Positions 44,601 to 53,900 of a stretch of 61,669 nt of DNA are shown in pieces. Numbering within the stretch: the stretch's first letter is position 1; each line of letters begins with the position of its first letter. The translations under genes were made by a program, and so were the position numbers. The notes below the pieces were generated by a model. The model made no database searches, was not told the origin of the DNA, and saw nothing but the letters and a program-made list of their open reading frames with translations. Origin of the DNA: Candidatus Magnetomicrobium cryptolimnococcus (GTDB taxonomy: Bacteria > Nitrospirota > Thermodesulfovibrionia > Thermodesulfovibrionales > Magnetobacteriaceae); assembly GCA_018606805.1 (NCBI GenBank), contig JAGYWI010000012.1, positions 27,859-89,527 on the forward strand. The letters are read 5' to 3'.

Positions 44601-45779
44601 GATTTCATTTTTAACAATATCAGCCCCAAAAAAATCCGAAATCATATACCTGCCAGAGCCAGTAGTGCCAACGCTAAGTATGTCAATACGTCCACCAAAT
44701 TCATCGTAAATAGAACGAAGCCCTTCCATGACTGCCTCTATAGGACGGCCCGCAGTCATAAGATAGCGACTTGTTATAAGCTTACCATCATTATCTAAAA
44801 GTGCGAGGTTTGTGCTAATTGAGCCTATATCTATGCCAAGAAAACCTATTACTGGCTTACCATTTTGCCTAATAGTTGGTTGCAGCTGTTCATCAAGCTT
44901 TAAATGCCTTTCTTTAAAGCCATCACCATTAACTACAAGAGGCTGTCTTTTAACCGCCTCGTAGTGGATTGTTTTTAAATATGTTTTTAAGCAGTCAACA
45001 TCAAGGCGTACCATTTGTCCATCATCTAAAGCCTTATAGATAGCCCCAATAGCCCCCATAAAAGGCGCATTGTCAGGTACAATGAGGTCGTCATTTAAAT
45101 CAAAGACCTCTCTAAAAGCCCGAACCATACCTTTATTTAATGCAACCCCGCCTTGAAAAGTAACCGGTTTTTCAAGCAACCGTCCCTTGACAATAGCCCC
45201 TTTGAAATTCCGAGCAACAGCAAAACAAAGCCCAGCGACAATATCCTCAACCGGTGTTGCTATCTGCTGAAGGTGTATCATATCGGATTTAGCAAAAACA
45301 CTGCACCTGCCGGCAATCCTTGGAGGCGTTTTCGAGCCAATAGCCAACTTGCTAAATTCCTCTATAGTTAACTTAAGACGTTCCGCCTGTTGGTCTAAAA
45401 ACGCACCAGTACCAGCAGCACAGACCGAGTTCATTGAAAAGTCTTTAAGCTTTTCCCCTTCAAGCATTATAAGCTTAGAGTCCTCCCCTCCCATTTCTAT
45501 AATAGTCCTTACTTGTGGGAACAACCTACTAGTACTGTACGATTGAGCAGTTATTTCGTTAATGTGCTTTACTGAAAGGGCATCTGCAATAAATCTACCA
45601 GCCGTACCTGTAACAGAAATAGGCCTTCCTTCAATGGCGTATTCCTGCAATAATTCGTAACATACAGGTATAGGATGTCCCTTGTGCCTTTTATATATTG
45701 TTCGTATAATCCTATAGTTTTCATCTATCAAGACAATTTTTATACTTACAGAACCAGCATCTAAACCAATATACTCCAT
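41616..45779 (-). CDS. 2-hydroxyacyl-CoA dehydratase activase-type protein with duplicated ATPase domain (DUF2229)
   Basis: 1387 residues, with GGGAGG before the ATG. Two tandem ASKHA (BadF/BcrA/HgdC-type) ATPase domains: residues ~1-255 (IGLDAGSVSIKIVLID; CAAGTGAFLDQQ; RCSVFAKSD) and ~312-575 (LGIDIGSISTNLALLD; CAAGTGSFLEEQ; RCTVFMENS). The CAAGTG and RC cysteines bind a bridging 4Fe-4S cluster in activases. A Cys-rich linker (FECKGCSNLCEINR, GGRCEKY) leads to the DUF2229/HgdB-related C-terminal half (SGKECYPCAVTSGDM; MPSGTGPCRFGQYN). Such proteins use ATP hydrolysis to push one electron to a partner; the substrate of this fused type is not known. Confidence 0.93.
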   Translation of the reverse strand: MEYIGLDAGSVSIKIVLIDENYRIIRTIYKRHKGHPIPVCYELLQEYAIEGRPISVTGTAGRFIADALSVKHINEITAQSYSTSRLFPQVRTIIEMGGEDSKLIMLEGEKLKDFSMNSVCAAGTGAFLDQQAERLKLTIEEFSKLAIGSKTPPRIAGRCSVFAKSDMIHLQQIATPVEDIVAGLCFAVARNFKGAIVKGRLLEKPVTFQGGVALNKGMVRAFREVFDLNDDLIVPDNAPFMGAIGAIYKALDDGQMVRLDVDCLKTYLKTIHYEAVKRQPLVVNGDGFKERHLKLDEQLQPTIRQNGKPVIGFLGIDIGSISTNLALLDNDGKLITSRYLMTAGRPIEAVMEGLRSIYDEFGGRIDILSVGTTGSGRYMISDFFGADIVKNEITAQATAAIHIDKTVDTIFEIGGQDSKYIAIEDGVIVDFEMNKACAAGTGSFLEEQAEKLNISIKGEFADIAFSSDGAINLGERCTVFMENSLMANLQKGANRGDLLAGLAYSIVENYINRVVAGKKIGKNIFFQGGTAFNKAVVAAFEKYTGQSITVPRHHEVTGAIGMALFARDKYLEKPVQSAFKGFSIFERPYTVNSFECKGCSNLCEINRVNITGERGALFYGGRCEKYDINKKHKPNIENLFQFRDELLWKPYEELKNASNGGNRGIVGIPFIFLMHDFLPFWTTLVYELGYMPKVSPRTNRQVVNKGVETVLSESCFPVKVAHGHVKYLIDSGIDMLLIPSYVNLSTNDEEFEKAAPCPYTQTIPYVANAAFDNMQLLRPIVDFTRPERSLIKEIERYFHKVSTAKITAALKKAWEVQKRFKEAFTKKAQEVISSINETSIVIVGRAYNSFDSGINLQIPEKLATLNVKSIPMDMLPLDSITIKDKWSNMYWRSGQRILQAARFIKNHPLLYPIYIGNFNCGPDSFILKYFAEEMGDKPFLHLEIDEHSADAGAITRCEAFLDSIANRRNGKSQKVLLPINQKVEAPALININNTKTVYIPPMSDHAYALAAGFQYCGVNSEVLPDTDAESIAIGKRFVSGKECYPCAVTSGDMLKKVFSDGFDKHNSVFFMPSGTGPCRFGQYNVFQKLILDKAGLNDVQIFAPVQDTTFYKDLGIAGTDFVKRTWQGIIAYELLVKCLHETRPFEKQHGAAEALYILYKQRLFDMLRKNDKDVDDTLINMRRDFENIPVNNKKSKPMIGVVGEIFVRSNRFSNENLIRKLETLGSWVWLSPVEEWTYYINYFSLKNSLIKKYMSGIIDFLFTGVYQKTIEHRYNRYFDGFLDTAHEPEIRHLLKKASPYVHESFAGETILSIGKAVDLIERGASGIVNVMPFGCMPGTIVTALMRSITKQYGVPCISLPYDGTESNVVGLHLEAFIEQAKNTFYSK

Positions 45780-45906
45780 GAATCCTCCCGTAACTAAGAT
45801 TGACAGTGTACATGTATGCTATTTTAACGAAAACATGATAATTTTTTAAACTAAAAAATTATAGAAAAAAAGATAGAAGAAAAAGGGAAAGGACTCTGTT
45901 TTGAAA
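45780..45906. other. Intergenic DNA upstream of the activase gene
   Basis: A short AT-rich stretch between the activase start and the repeat array at 45907. The GGGAAAGGACTC region near 45888 resembles the lead-in of the other palindromic-repeat arrays. I see no gene. Confidence 0.35.
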
Positions 45907-45986
45907 GAGGTGCGCAGACGCACTACCCAACCACGTACCCCTTACGGGAGTGCGCCTACGCACATTACGGGAGTGCGCCTACGCAC
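45907..45986. repeat. Palindromic repeat array, two full copies plus a degenerate one
   Basis: TTACGGGAGTGCGCCTACGC plus ACA at 45942-45964 and again at 45965-45986, preceded by a degenerate unit (AGGTGCGCAGACGCACT, 45907-45925). The following ACTTCCTAAAACTTTT matches the flank at 6787 and 60690. The remaining DNA to 46156 is AT-rich and empty. Confidence 0.85.
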
Positions 45987-46156
45987 TTCCTAAAACTTTT
46001 AACTTGTAAGCTAGTGGTGATATTTGTCGTAGATGCTGGCTTGGCACAATGAGATATGCAAATAAAAGGAGATAGATTCATTTAAGTTTTGGATGTAAAA
46101 AAAAAATTTATTAAAAATTACTGAAGAAATTATGTTAGAATAAAATTATATAATGA

Positions 46157-46342
46157 GTGAAAATAAAAGAAATTATAAAAGTTCTTGAAGAAGATGGTTG
46201 GTATATAGAAAGAACAACAGGAAGTCATAGGCAATTTAAACACAAAACAAAGAAAGGGCTTGTAACTGTCGCAGGCAAACCAGGTAATGATATAGCACCG
46301 AAAACACTAAATACCATCTTAAAACAAGCGGGGTTAAAATGA
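46157..46342 (+). CDS. hicA: HicA family toxin
   Basis: 61 residues from GTG 46157. Family features: IKEIIKVLEEDGWYIERTTGSHRQF, with the GSH catalytic histidine, and a C-terminal IAPKTLNTILKQAGL. HicA is an mRNA-cleaving double-stranded-RNA-binding-fold toxin. It overlaps hicB by 4 bp, typical of a hicAB operon. Confidence 0.93.
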   Translation: MKIKEIIKVLEEDGWYIERTTGSHRQFKHKTKKGLVTVAGKPGNDIAPKTLNTILKQAGLK

Positions 46343-46545
46343 AATATTTGATAGTAATAGAAAAAACGCAAACCGGTTTTTCAGCATATTCGCCTGACGT
46401 AGATGGGTGTATAGCTGCGGGAAATACAATGGAAGAAGTAGAGCGTATTATGAAAGAAGCTCTTGAGTTTCATATAGGTGGGTTAAAAAAAGAAGGATAT
46501 GATGTTCCAATCTCTAATAGTTATACTACTTATCTTGAAATATAG
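46339..46545 (+). CDS. hicB: HicB family antitoxin
   Basis: 68 residues: YLIVIEKTQTGFSAYSPDVDGC and the MEEVERIMKEALEFHIGGLKKEG segment are characteristic of the partial RNase H-like HicB fold. There is no DNA-binding extension after the core, so transcription control is probably by the complex or another factor. ATG overlaps the hicA stop. Confidence 0.92.
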   Translation: MKYLIVIEKTQTGFSAYSPDVDGCIAAGNTMEEVERIMKEALEFHIGGLKKEGYDVPISNSYTTYLEI

Positions 46546-46607
46546 GTATAAGCTGGATTTTAAGTATCTCTGGTATATAAAAGTACAACAGTAAAAAAAA
46601 GTCAATA

Positions 46608-46997
46608 TTACTTTAAAAAGAATCTAAACAATGCAAATGTAGCACCTATCTGGCTAACCCAAAATATAAACTGCCAACGTAGCATTTCAGTTTTAGCTTT
46701 TTCTATCTGCACACTAACCTCTAAACGCAGTTTTTCAACGTCAGCCCGTACCTTTTCTATCTCACCTCGCACTTTTTCTATTTCAGTGCGCATATCAGCT
46801 CGTACTTTTTCTATTTCTAATCTAATTTTCTCTATTTCTACTCTCAAGGACATCTCTGTCTTAAGCACATCCTCTTTCGTAGCAAGTGTTGTGTGTCCTT
46901 TATCGGCAACCTCATCAATAGCATCTATCAACGCCCTTGTTTCCCATTCTCCAAACTTATCCTTTAAAGCATTGTATAACTCTACTGTCTTAACCAT
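46608..46997 (-). CDS. Coiled-coil membrane protein (DUF1640-like)
   Basis: 129 residues. The N-terminal half (ALKDKFGEWETRALIDAID; TTLATKEDVLKTE) leads into a long coiled coil made of repeated EKVR/EIEKVRAD segments (residues ~50-100), ending in one membrane helix (WQFIFWVSQIGATFALFRFF). The shape is that of DUF1640/CCDC90-like proteins, known from mitochondria and bacteria. Function unknown. It lies 110 bp from the AT-rich membrane-gene block. Confidence 0.78.
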   Translation of the reverse strand: MVKTVELYNALKDKFGEWETRALIDAIDEVADKGHTTLATKEDVLKTEMSLRVEIEKIRLEIEKVRADMRTEIEKVRGEIEKVRADVEKLRLEVSVQIEKAKTEMLRWQFIFWVSQIGATFALFRFFLK

Positions 46998-47094
46998 AGA
47001 TTTATTATACAGCCTATTAGTAAAATTTACAACAGCAAGAACTGCTCTGCTTGGTCATTATAACCTCCACATAGATTTTTTATAAACAATACAA

Positions 47095-47976
47095 CTAACC
47101 GTGTATACATTTAAAAACTTTAGCTAACTCCATAAAAAAACTAATAATAACACTTATCGTGTATACTATAAAAACAAATACTATATGTCTTTCTATGTTG
47201 GTAGTTGCAATGGTTTTATCGTTTGTGTTTTTATATGATTGATTCCACAAAATATTAAAAATTGTTAATTGTAAAAGTATATGAAGTAATAAAATAATCT
47301 TTTGATAGTTATAATCTATTGGCATAAGTAACATCCATGCTGCAATAATTAACAAAAAAATAAATAGAAGGAATATAATAAATATTATGATTTTTTGATA
47401 CCTAATAAAGATAAAAAACACACATATTATTGCATACAATTCCATCATCGTATTAATATCTATTTTTATATTATTGATAGAAAAAGATTGTATAGCTTTA
47501 ATCCAAAAGTAAACTATGTTGTTTATATTTACTTTTTTTAAATAAATACAAAAAAAGTTTAATTTGTATAGTTCCACCATAAATAAGACAAAGTATGTTA
47601 AAAAAAATATATGAAATATCTCATTTATAACTTTATTTAATTGGATGATAATAACTGTCTGTGATTTTTCATAAATACTATAATAAGTAACACATAATAA
47701 ACCAAAAAAAATTGATATAAAAAACATATGGTATATTAATATAAGTTTTTGTACACTACAAAATAAAAACAAGTTTAAACGCCAATACTCTAATAACAAT
47801 CCAAAGATAGCAAGGTAGAGTAATTGTACATAATAATATGTTATTTGATATGTTGTTTTTTTAATACCATAGATATAATATACAATTAATAAAATCCTTA
47901 TAATGCCATATATTTCTATAAGAATCTTAATATTATTAAAGATATAATTTTCTAAAACTAATAATGAATTAAACAT
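47095..47976 (-). CDS. Tandem membrane-protein family, member 1 (unknown)
   Basis: 293 residues from ATG 47976 (a TTG three bases further out is also open). It is almost wholly membrane-embedded, with about eight helices. It is built from two halves of the same design: half one has IEIYGIIRIL and then, about 60 residues on, LILIYHMFF; half two has MMELYAIICVF and then ILLLHILLQLTIFNILWN. A Glu near the start of each half and a His about 57-60 residues later recur in all family members here. It is the most divergent of the four. Base composition is very AT-rich, unlike the large genes upstream. Confidence 0.75.
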   Translation of the reverse strand: MFNSLLVLENYIFNNIKILIEIYGIIRILLIVYYIYGIKKTTYQITYYYVQLLYLAIFGLLLEYWRLNLFLFCSVQKLILIYHMFFISIFFGLLCVTYYSIYEKSQTVIIIQLNKVINEIFHIFFLTYFVLFMVELYKLNFFCIYLKKVNINNIVYFWIKAIQSFSINNIKIDINTMMELYAIICVFFIFIRYQKIIIFIIFLLFIFLLIIAAWMLLMPIDYNYQKIILLLHILLQLTIFNILWNQSYKNTNDKTIATTNIERHIVFVFIVYTISVIISFFMELAKVFKCIHG

Positions 47977-48008
47977 CAATAATCCATTTTATATATCAAT
48001 ATGATATA

Positions 48009-48851
48009 TTATTTTATACAAAAAGGATACGCTCCTATTTTAACCATTTCTATAATAAATATAACAAGATAGTATATAGTACATTCTATATCCAAAACTC
48101 TCATTATATTCTTTTGTTTTTTAGTTATAATGAAATCATCAAGGTTTTCCAGTATCTTAATAGATTTACCCCAAAGTGCGTAATAAATAATTAATACAGT
48201 AAATATATGTAAGTATATGATAATAGCATGCCGATTAAGATCACAACTATAATTTTTAATTAACAATTCTATAATTGTAAACACAACTACTAATAAAATT
48301 AATTTAAAAAATATGTAAGGATAATCTTTGATGCCAACAAAACGATAAAAAATATATAATCTTATGATTATATAAAACTCAACTATTGGGACTAGATCAA
48401 GCGTATACTTAGTTTTATCTAACACAAAGTTATCTGCCATTGCCGAGAGGTCTAGTAAAAATAGAATATAAATACCTATAAAAAAGAGCATAATAATCTC
48501 CCTTGCATATCTTCGTATCATCAAGAAACTCTGGATAGTGATTTTTTCTTTGTTCCATAAAGTATTTAAACTATCCATTAAAAACATGACAATGATAAAT
48601 AAGTGAAATAATAGAATTAGTGGTTGAATACTATAATTTGTAATAAGGCTTTGGCATTTTATCTGCATAAAATAAGCTATAATGAGTAAATGTATATACC
48701 TGTAAAACGATACAACCCGCTGTTTTCCTCCGTAAACTTTGGTGTGAAGATCAATTATGCTTATAATTGCACAAAATTCAATCATGAAAATATAAATTGG
48801 TATAGAATGTCTATAAACAAATTTGAGCTGTTCTATAGTCATATGTTCCAT
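48009..48851 (-). CDS. Tandem membrane-protein family, member 2 (unknown)
   Basis: 280 residues from ATG 48851, which has GGAGA upstream; the longer TTG start at 48884 is less likely. Half one: FMIEFCAIISIIDL, then CQSLITNYSIQPLILLFHLF and SLNTLWNKEK. Half two: LVPIVEFYIIIRLYIFYR, then NYSCDLNRHAIIIYLHIF and ALWGKSIK. Each half thus has a Glu helix, a Cys just before a His helix, and a Trp-containing end. It is closely related to the next gene (member 3), so the two are recent duplicates. Confidence 0.8.
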   Translation of the reverse strand: MEHMTIEQLKFVYRHSIPIYIFMIEFCAIISIIDLHTKVYGGKQRVVSFYRYIHLLIIAYFMQIKCQSLITNYSIQPLILLFHLFIIVMFLMDSLNTLWNKEKITIQSFLMIRRYAREIIMLFFIGIYILFLLDLSAMADNFVLDKTKYTLDLVPIVEFYIIIRLYIFYRFVGIKDYPYIFFKLILLVVVFTIIELLIKNYSCDLNRHAIIIYLHIFTVLIIYYALWGKSIKILENLDDFIITKKQKNIMRVLDIECTIYYLVIFIIEMVKIGAYPFCIK

Positions 48852-48969
48852 AATTGCATTGTCTCCTAAATTGTTATTGAACAACTATTAACAACAATAT
48901 GTTGTAAACATTAATAGTTACTGTATCTAATTATACTAATATTATTCCAGTTATTCATATAATATTGCA

Positions 48970-49776
48970 CTATTTTATACAAAAATGATATTCTCCTATT
49001 TTTATCATTTCTATACTAAATATAGCAAGATAATATATAGCACATTCTGTCTCAAAAATCATCATTATATTTTTTTGTTTCTTGGTTACAATTAAATAAT
49101 CAAAAGTTTTCATCATTTTAATTGATTTATCCCAAAGTGTATAGTAAATGATTAATAAGACAAATATATGTAAGTATATAATTATTATTTGTCTATTATG
49201 ATCACAACTAAAGTTTTCAATTAGCAATTCTATAATTGTAAAAAGAAGAATGATTAGCCCCAATTTTAAAAATGTGTAAAAATAGTTTCCAACACTAATA
49301 AGACGAAAAAAAATATACAACCTTAAAATTATATAAAATTCAACTAATGGAACAATATCTGATATATGTTTTGTTCTATCTAATACAAATTGGTCTGCCA
49401 TTATTGATATATCTATTAAAAATATAACATAAATACTTACTAACAAAAAAATGATAATTGCTTTTGCATACCTTCGTATTATTAGAAAAATTTTGATAGT
49501 CATTTTTTCTTTGTTCCATAAAGTACTTAAAATATAGATTAAAAACTGTATAATGATAAATAAATGAAATGATAAAAGCATTGGTTTAATACTATAATTT
49601 GTGATATGGTCTTGACATCGCGTCTCTATAGAATGAGCTAAAAGCAGTATAGTTATACATACTAAAAATAATGCAGCCCATTCTTCATTTGTATAAAGTT
49701 TTCCATATAGATAAATTATAGCAAGAACAGCACAAAATTCAATCGCTGCAAGATAAATAAATGTAATATTTTCCAT
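48970..49776 (-). CDS. Tandem membrane-protein family, member 3 (unknown)
   Basis: 268 residues from ATG 49776 (GGAG upstream). Half one: LAAIEFCAVLAIIYLYGK, then CQDHITNYSIKPMLLSFHLF and STLWNKEK. Half two: LVEFYIILRLYIFFR, then NFSCDHNRQIIIIYLHIF and TLWDKSIK. Glu to His spacing is 57-58 residues in both halves. Long cytoplasmic-type loop IRRYAKAIIIF joins the halves. No enzyme motif that I recognise. Confidence 0.8.
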   Translation of the reverse strand: MENITFIYLAAIEFCAVLAIIYLYGKLYTNEEWAALFLVCITILLLAHSIETRCQDHITNYSIKPMLLSFHLFIIIQFLIYILSTLWNKEKMTIKIFLIIRRYAKAIIIFLLVSIYVIFLIDISIMADQFVLDRTKHISDIVPLVEFYIILRLYIFFRLISVGNYFYTFLKLGLIILLFTIIELLIENFSCDHNRQIIIIYLHIFVLLIIYYTLWDKSIKMMKTFDYLIVTKKQKNIMMIFETECAIYYLAIFSIEMIKIGEYHFCIK

Positions 49777-49937
49777 ATATGATATTATCTCCAGTATTTT
49801 TATAAAGCAACTATTAAAAATATCATTATTAATAAAAGTTTATCCAAACACAAAAAGTAAATTAGAAAGTATATTTATACTAAATCTAATAGAAATAATT
49901 TATTTTAGTCTTTCATTACAATGGTGTATTATTTTAT

Positions 49938-50375
49938 TCATACATTTAGTAATCCTTGTATAGTTATTACAATAAAATATATGTAATAAACAATAATAAT
50001 ATTTTTGATACTATTTTTTATCTTATTAGTGATAATACTATTCCCATTAACTATAATATTTGATAAATTATTAAGAATAAGATATATAATAGCTAATAAA
50101 ATAAGTATGTGCGACAATAAAATTACTGTTTTGGGATTACACTTTGAAGTTATCCATATTTCTAGTAATTTTATGATCATAATAAAAGAAAGTATAAGTA
50201 TTATATTAATCAATAGATTACATTCTATTTTGATCTTTATAGAGCAAAATAATATAGTTAACCTTATAATCGTATATATTTCTATTATTAATAATAAATC
50301 AGTTCCTATATTGATTAGGAACTCAGTTACCATTATATTAGATAAGTATATATTTATATTAAAAAATTCTATCAA
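49938..50375 (-). pseudogene. Tandem membrane-protein family, member 4, C-terminal half (frameshifted)
   Basis: 145 residues, opening at a TTG (50375) rather than a good start. It is one half-unit: LLIIEIYTIIRLTILF, then SKCNPKTVILLSHILILLAIIYLI. It overlaps the preceding half (50372-50764) by 4 bp in another frame. Joined in the frame that reads VIFLIEFFNI, the two halves rebuild a protein of the same size as members 2 and 3. A run of seven T in the coding strand (50385-50391) or a second one (50393-50399) is the likely slip site. Confidence 0.75.
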
Positions 50376-50764
50376 AAATATAACAAAAAAACAAAAAAAT
50401 ATGTGCTAAAAACTTCTTTGCTAATTTGTTGTATTTTAGTAATTTTTATATCAAATGTTTTATCTTTTGTAATATCACAATATTCATCCCAGAAAAATGA
50501 AAAAATAGTTAACAAGAGACACATATGGAATAGTAAAAAAAACGTTTGAAAACTACAATATGATGCTATCTTATTATTTAAAATAAAACCAGCTATAGCA
50601 ATACCACCAAAAACCATCTGGTTTGATATGAGCATATTATTGCTCTTTTTTTTAACGAAAAAACGAAACAATAAATACAGTCTTATAATACCATATAGTT
50701 CAATAATAGAAATAAAATAAAGTAGTAAATAATTATAATGATATACTATAAGAAATCTCTCCAT
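50372..50764 (-). pseudogene. Tandem membrane-protein family, member 4, N-terminal half (frameshifted)
   Basis: 130 residues from ATG 50764 with GGAGGT upstream. One half-unit: FISIIELYGIIRLYLLFRFF, then YCSFQTFFLLFHMCLLLT and FFWDEYCD. It runs out at a stop (50372-50374) where its intact paralogues continue into the second half. One extra T in a seven-T run would restore the full frame, so this is either a recent mutation, a sequencing error at a homopolymer, or programmed slippage. Confidence 0.75.
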
Positions 50765-50810
50765 ATAACCTCCAATAGCTTATGCACAAAATATATTATT
50801 AAAGATATTA

Positions 50811-50838
50811 AGGGGGTATTTTTTAAATACCCCTTTTT
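50811..50838. terminator. Terminator-like hairpin
   Basis: GGGGTATTT (50813-50821) pairs with AAATACCCC (50825-50833) over a three-base loop, followed by TTTTT on the plus strand. It lies between the stop of the transglutaminase-like gene and the next gene, both read leftward. On the minus strand the stem is followed by a weaker T-rich stretch, so it could act in either direction. Confidence 0.6.
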
Positions 50839-50980
50839 AATTTTGTTGTGATTAATATATACTGTTGGCTCTAATAGTGATGAATATAAAATACTATTTA
50901 ACATTAATATTTTTGTTATAGCAATATCTCAACCATAACTTTATGTCCAAGATACACTGTATAATCAATGTAATAATTTT

Positions 50981-53900
50981 CTACCAAAAATCGTAATTAG
51001 GGTAAATTATTCCATCGGTAGAACATAGTTCATAAGGGTCAAATGGTGATGCTACTGTTGATAAAGTAACAGCACCTCCTGTTATAAGAATACCACTAAG
51101 TATACTTGATGTTTTTTTAGCAGCAGTTAAAAGTATACTGATACCAAGCTTTGACTCGACTGCAAGTACAAATCCAATCAATGTAACTGCATAGGCTAAA
51201 CCTGAAGCAATGTTGCATAGCAAATATGTTGGTTTTTGCGAATAAACATTAATAGCAATCAAAAGAGAATAGCAAAAATCTTGTATTAGAAAAAAAAGAT
51301 AGAGAATAATGCTTCCATAAATACCTACATATAACTCTTTGAATGCTTCTTTAAGGTGTTCAGATGCTTCTATATTCCATAAGTTTCCATAAATAGATAT
51401 AAAATTTTTTAAAAATCTAGCTCCATTTTCACCGCCGCTAATTAAATATGCGCCAGTTCCTGTTATGGGGTCAATTACAATGTATCCACAACCTGTCCAA
51501 TCGTTGTAGCTGATCTCTGTCTTGGAAACAGTAACCTCATTACCTGCATAAACAAAATTTTTAATTTCATTAACAGTTGTTGCATCCAATTGAAGCTGAG
51601 GAAGTGTAATATCAATATTTTCTTTTGTTATTGTATATATAGGTATCCCTTGAGAGTTAGCTATTTGTATAGCTCCAACAGCTGATATCCCACTATTTAT
51701 ATTGTTACCTGTTGATAGCATAGCTTCGGGTATTTTTTGTTCAAATACGGATAATGATATACCAGAAATAGACAGAAACTTAATCTTTTTTTCATTGTTA
51801 CCATCAAGAGCCTTTATTATACTTAAATTTCTGTCCACATCCATTGTCAATCCACTACTGCTAACCGACACTGGTATTCCATAATAATTATCTGTTGTTA
51901 ACGATGTCTTGAATATAGCTTCTGAAGGTAACTTGATAGAAATAACATTTAGTACATTAGCATCTATACTATCATACCCATTTATAACGATATTATATAC
52001 TGTAGCAATTGTATAAAGTAAATCTCCTAAAACATCGTCATTTGTCAGATTTGTAAAGTTATTAAGTTCCATTTTTATTTTAGTTTTTTCAAGCTTTGTT
52101 TTAATATTTGTTATTTGTTCTACTGAAAATCCTGATATATTCACATCAATTCCAAAATATTCACCAGCTTGAATAATATTAGAAACAATATCTTTACCTC
52201 TTACAGGATCAATAAAAGTCATATAAAATGTTTCAGCTGTTCCTATTGGAACACTATCACCACTTGCAACTATTTGTCCATTTATCCTTAATTCAGATTT
52301 TACATTAATAAGGTATGACGGTAAGGATATGGGAAGTTCAGAAGCATCTATAGCTGTTCCATCTGAGTGTATCTTTGGTAGATAAGACTTGATAACTTCC
52401 TCGTCTTCACTTGTAGCTGGAGTATAAGAAAGAGTTATTTTTTTAGCGGCTATTTCTGGGAGACTATAACTTATATTAAGTTTATCAACAATATCGTTAC
52501 TTTCAACTGTGAATTTTATTTTATACCTCATAGAATCAGGTAATTTATTATAACTTACAGTTATATTCCTAGTTTTATATGGTAGTGTAGCCATAAATAT
52601 ATTAAAATTATGTTTGATTATTTTTTTGCTTCCAAAAATATCTTTTACGGTTGGATTAGGATAATACTTGTTTAAATAGTTAACTTTTTGTGCGTAATAG
52701 TTAGTTCCGGCATATTTTATAGTATCTTGATCAACATTAGTAGCCCATCCTTCCTCCTCATTTATAGTAGCGGAGCTAACGAGATTATTTATAAGCCCTT
52801 CAGCATCAAAGGGTACTGCCTCACTTAGGTCTATACCTGCTTTATATTCATACTGCTTAAAACTTGGGTCAAGTCTAATCCACGTATCCCCTTTTTTATG
52901 TTGAGTTCCCATTGATGGTATGAAATCAACCCACGCCTCAACCCACACTTGTTCCATACGTACGGCCTTTACTTGGCCGCCTTCAACTAATCCTGTTACA
53001 GGTATTCCACCTGAAGCTATAAGACTTAAGGCTGCCTTTGCATCCGTAAAACCACCTACCCAGTTCATTATCTTTTCAATTGGTATTTCAATCGTGCCAA
53101 ACATATATCGGGCATGGATTCCAGAGGTACGCAAAAGCGCTATCAATAGGCTTGCTGTGTCAAAGGCATTACATTGCATAGTTTGTAGACAGTAATCTGC
53201 ACCCTGTATAGAACCATAGGTTGGTACATATTCTACGTTGTTACGTACCCAGTTATATATTTTTACTGGATTGTGTTCAAGCTCTGCGGCTTTATCTTTT
53301 ATTAATTGTGTAAACTTTACCTCAATAGTTTCTGCTAAATCATCATCTGCCGGAGGGCTTGATTTTAGTATACTCGCACTATCTTTTTTCCCTTTACTGT
53401 TTAGAGTTTTATCCTTATTTTCTGTAATTTCTTCATACTGTACGTCGGTTTCCTCTACTGCTCTGTGTGGTAGTTTATTAGGGTCTAAGGAAATCTCATG
53501 TTTTGCTGGCTTAACAGCATCCAATTTTTTCTTTGTCTTATCTACGGCTGCTTGTAGCTCATTAGATGATGCAGCATTTTCTATTTCTGTAATATCGGCT
53601 ACTACTTCATTATAATTATCTTCATATTTTTTAACAAAATCAGAGTGTCTATTAAGTATTTCATGTGAAAGACCTGCTTCTTTTAACGCTTTTTCAGTTT
53701 CTTTAAATTCTTTCTTTATTTCTTTATCTAAGTCTGTTAACTCATTCTTTTTGCCCTTTATCTTTGTTTTAAGCGTTGTGTTGTCTGATTCTGTTGTATC
53801 AAGTATTGATTCTATATCTTCCAGTATATTACTTAATTTTTTAGCATTGCTTTGACTATTTGTACTATCTTTCGGTTTTACAGTCTTTTTATTTGCAGCC

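Noticed and set aside
50005..50409. Plus-strand frame of 134 residues opposite the split membrane gene
   Set aside because: Its Ile/Asn-rich sequence is that of random AT-rich DNA; the minus strand carries conserved family motifs.
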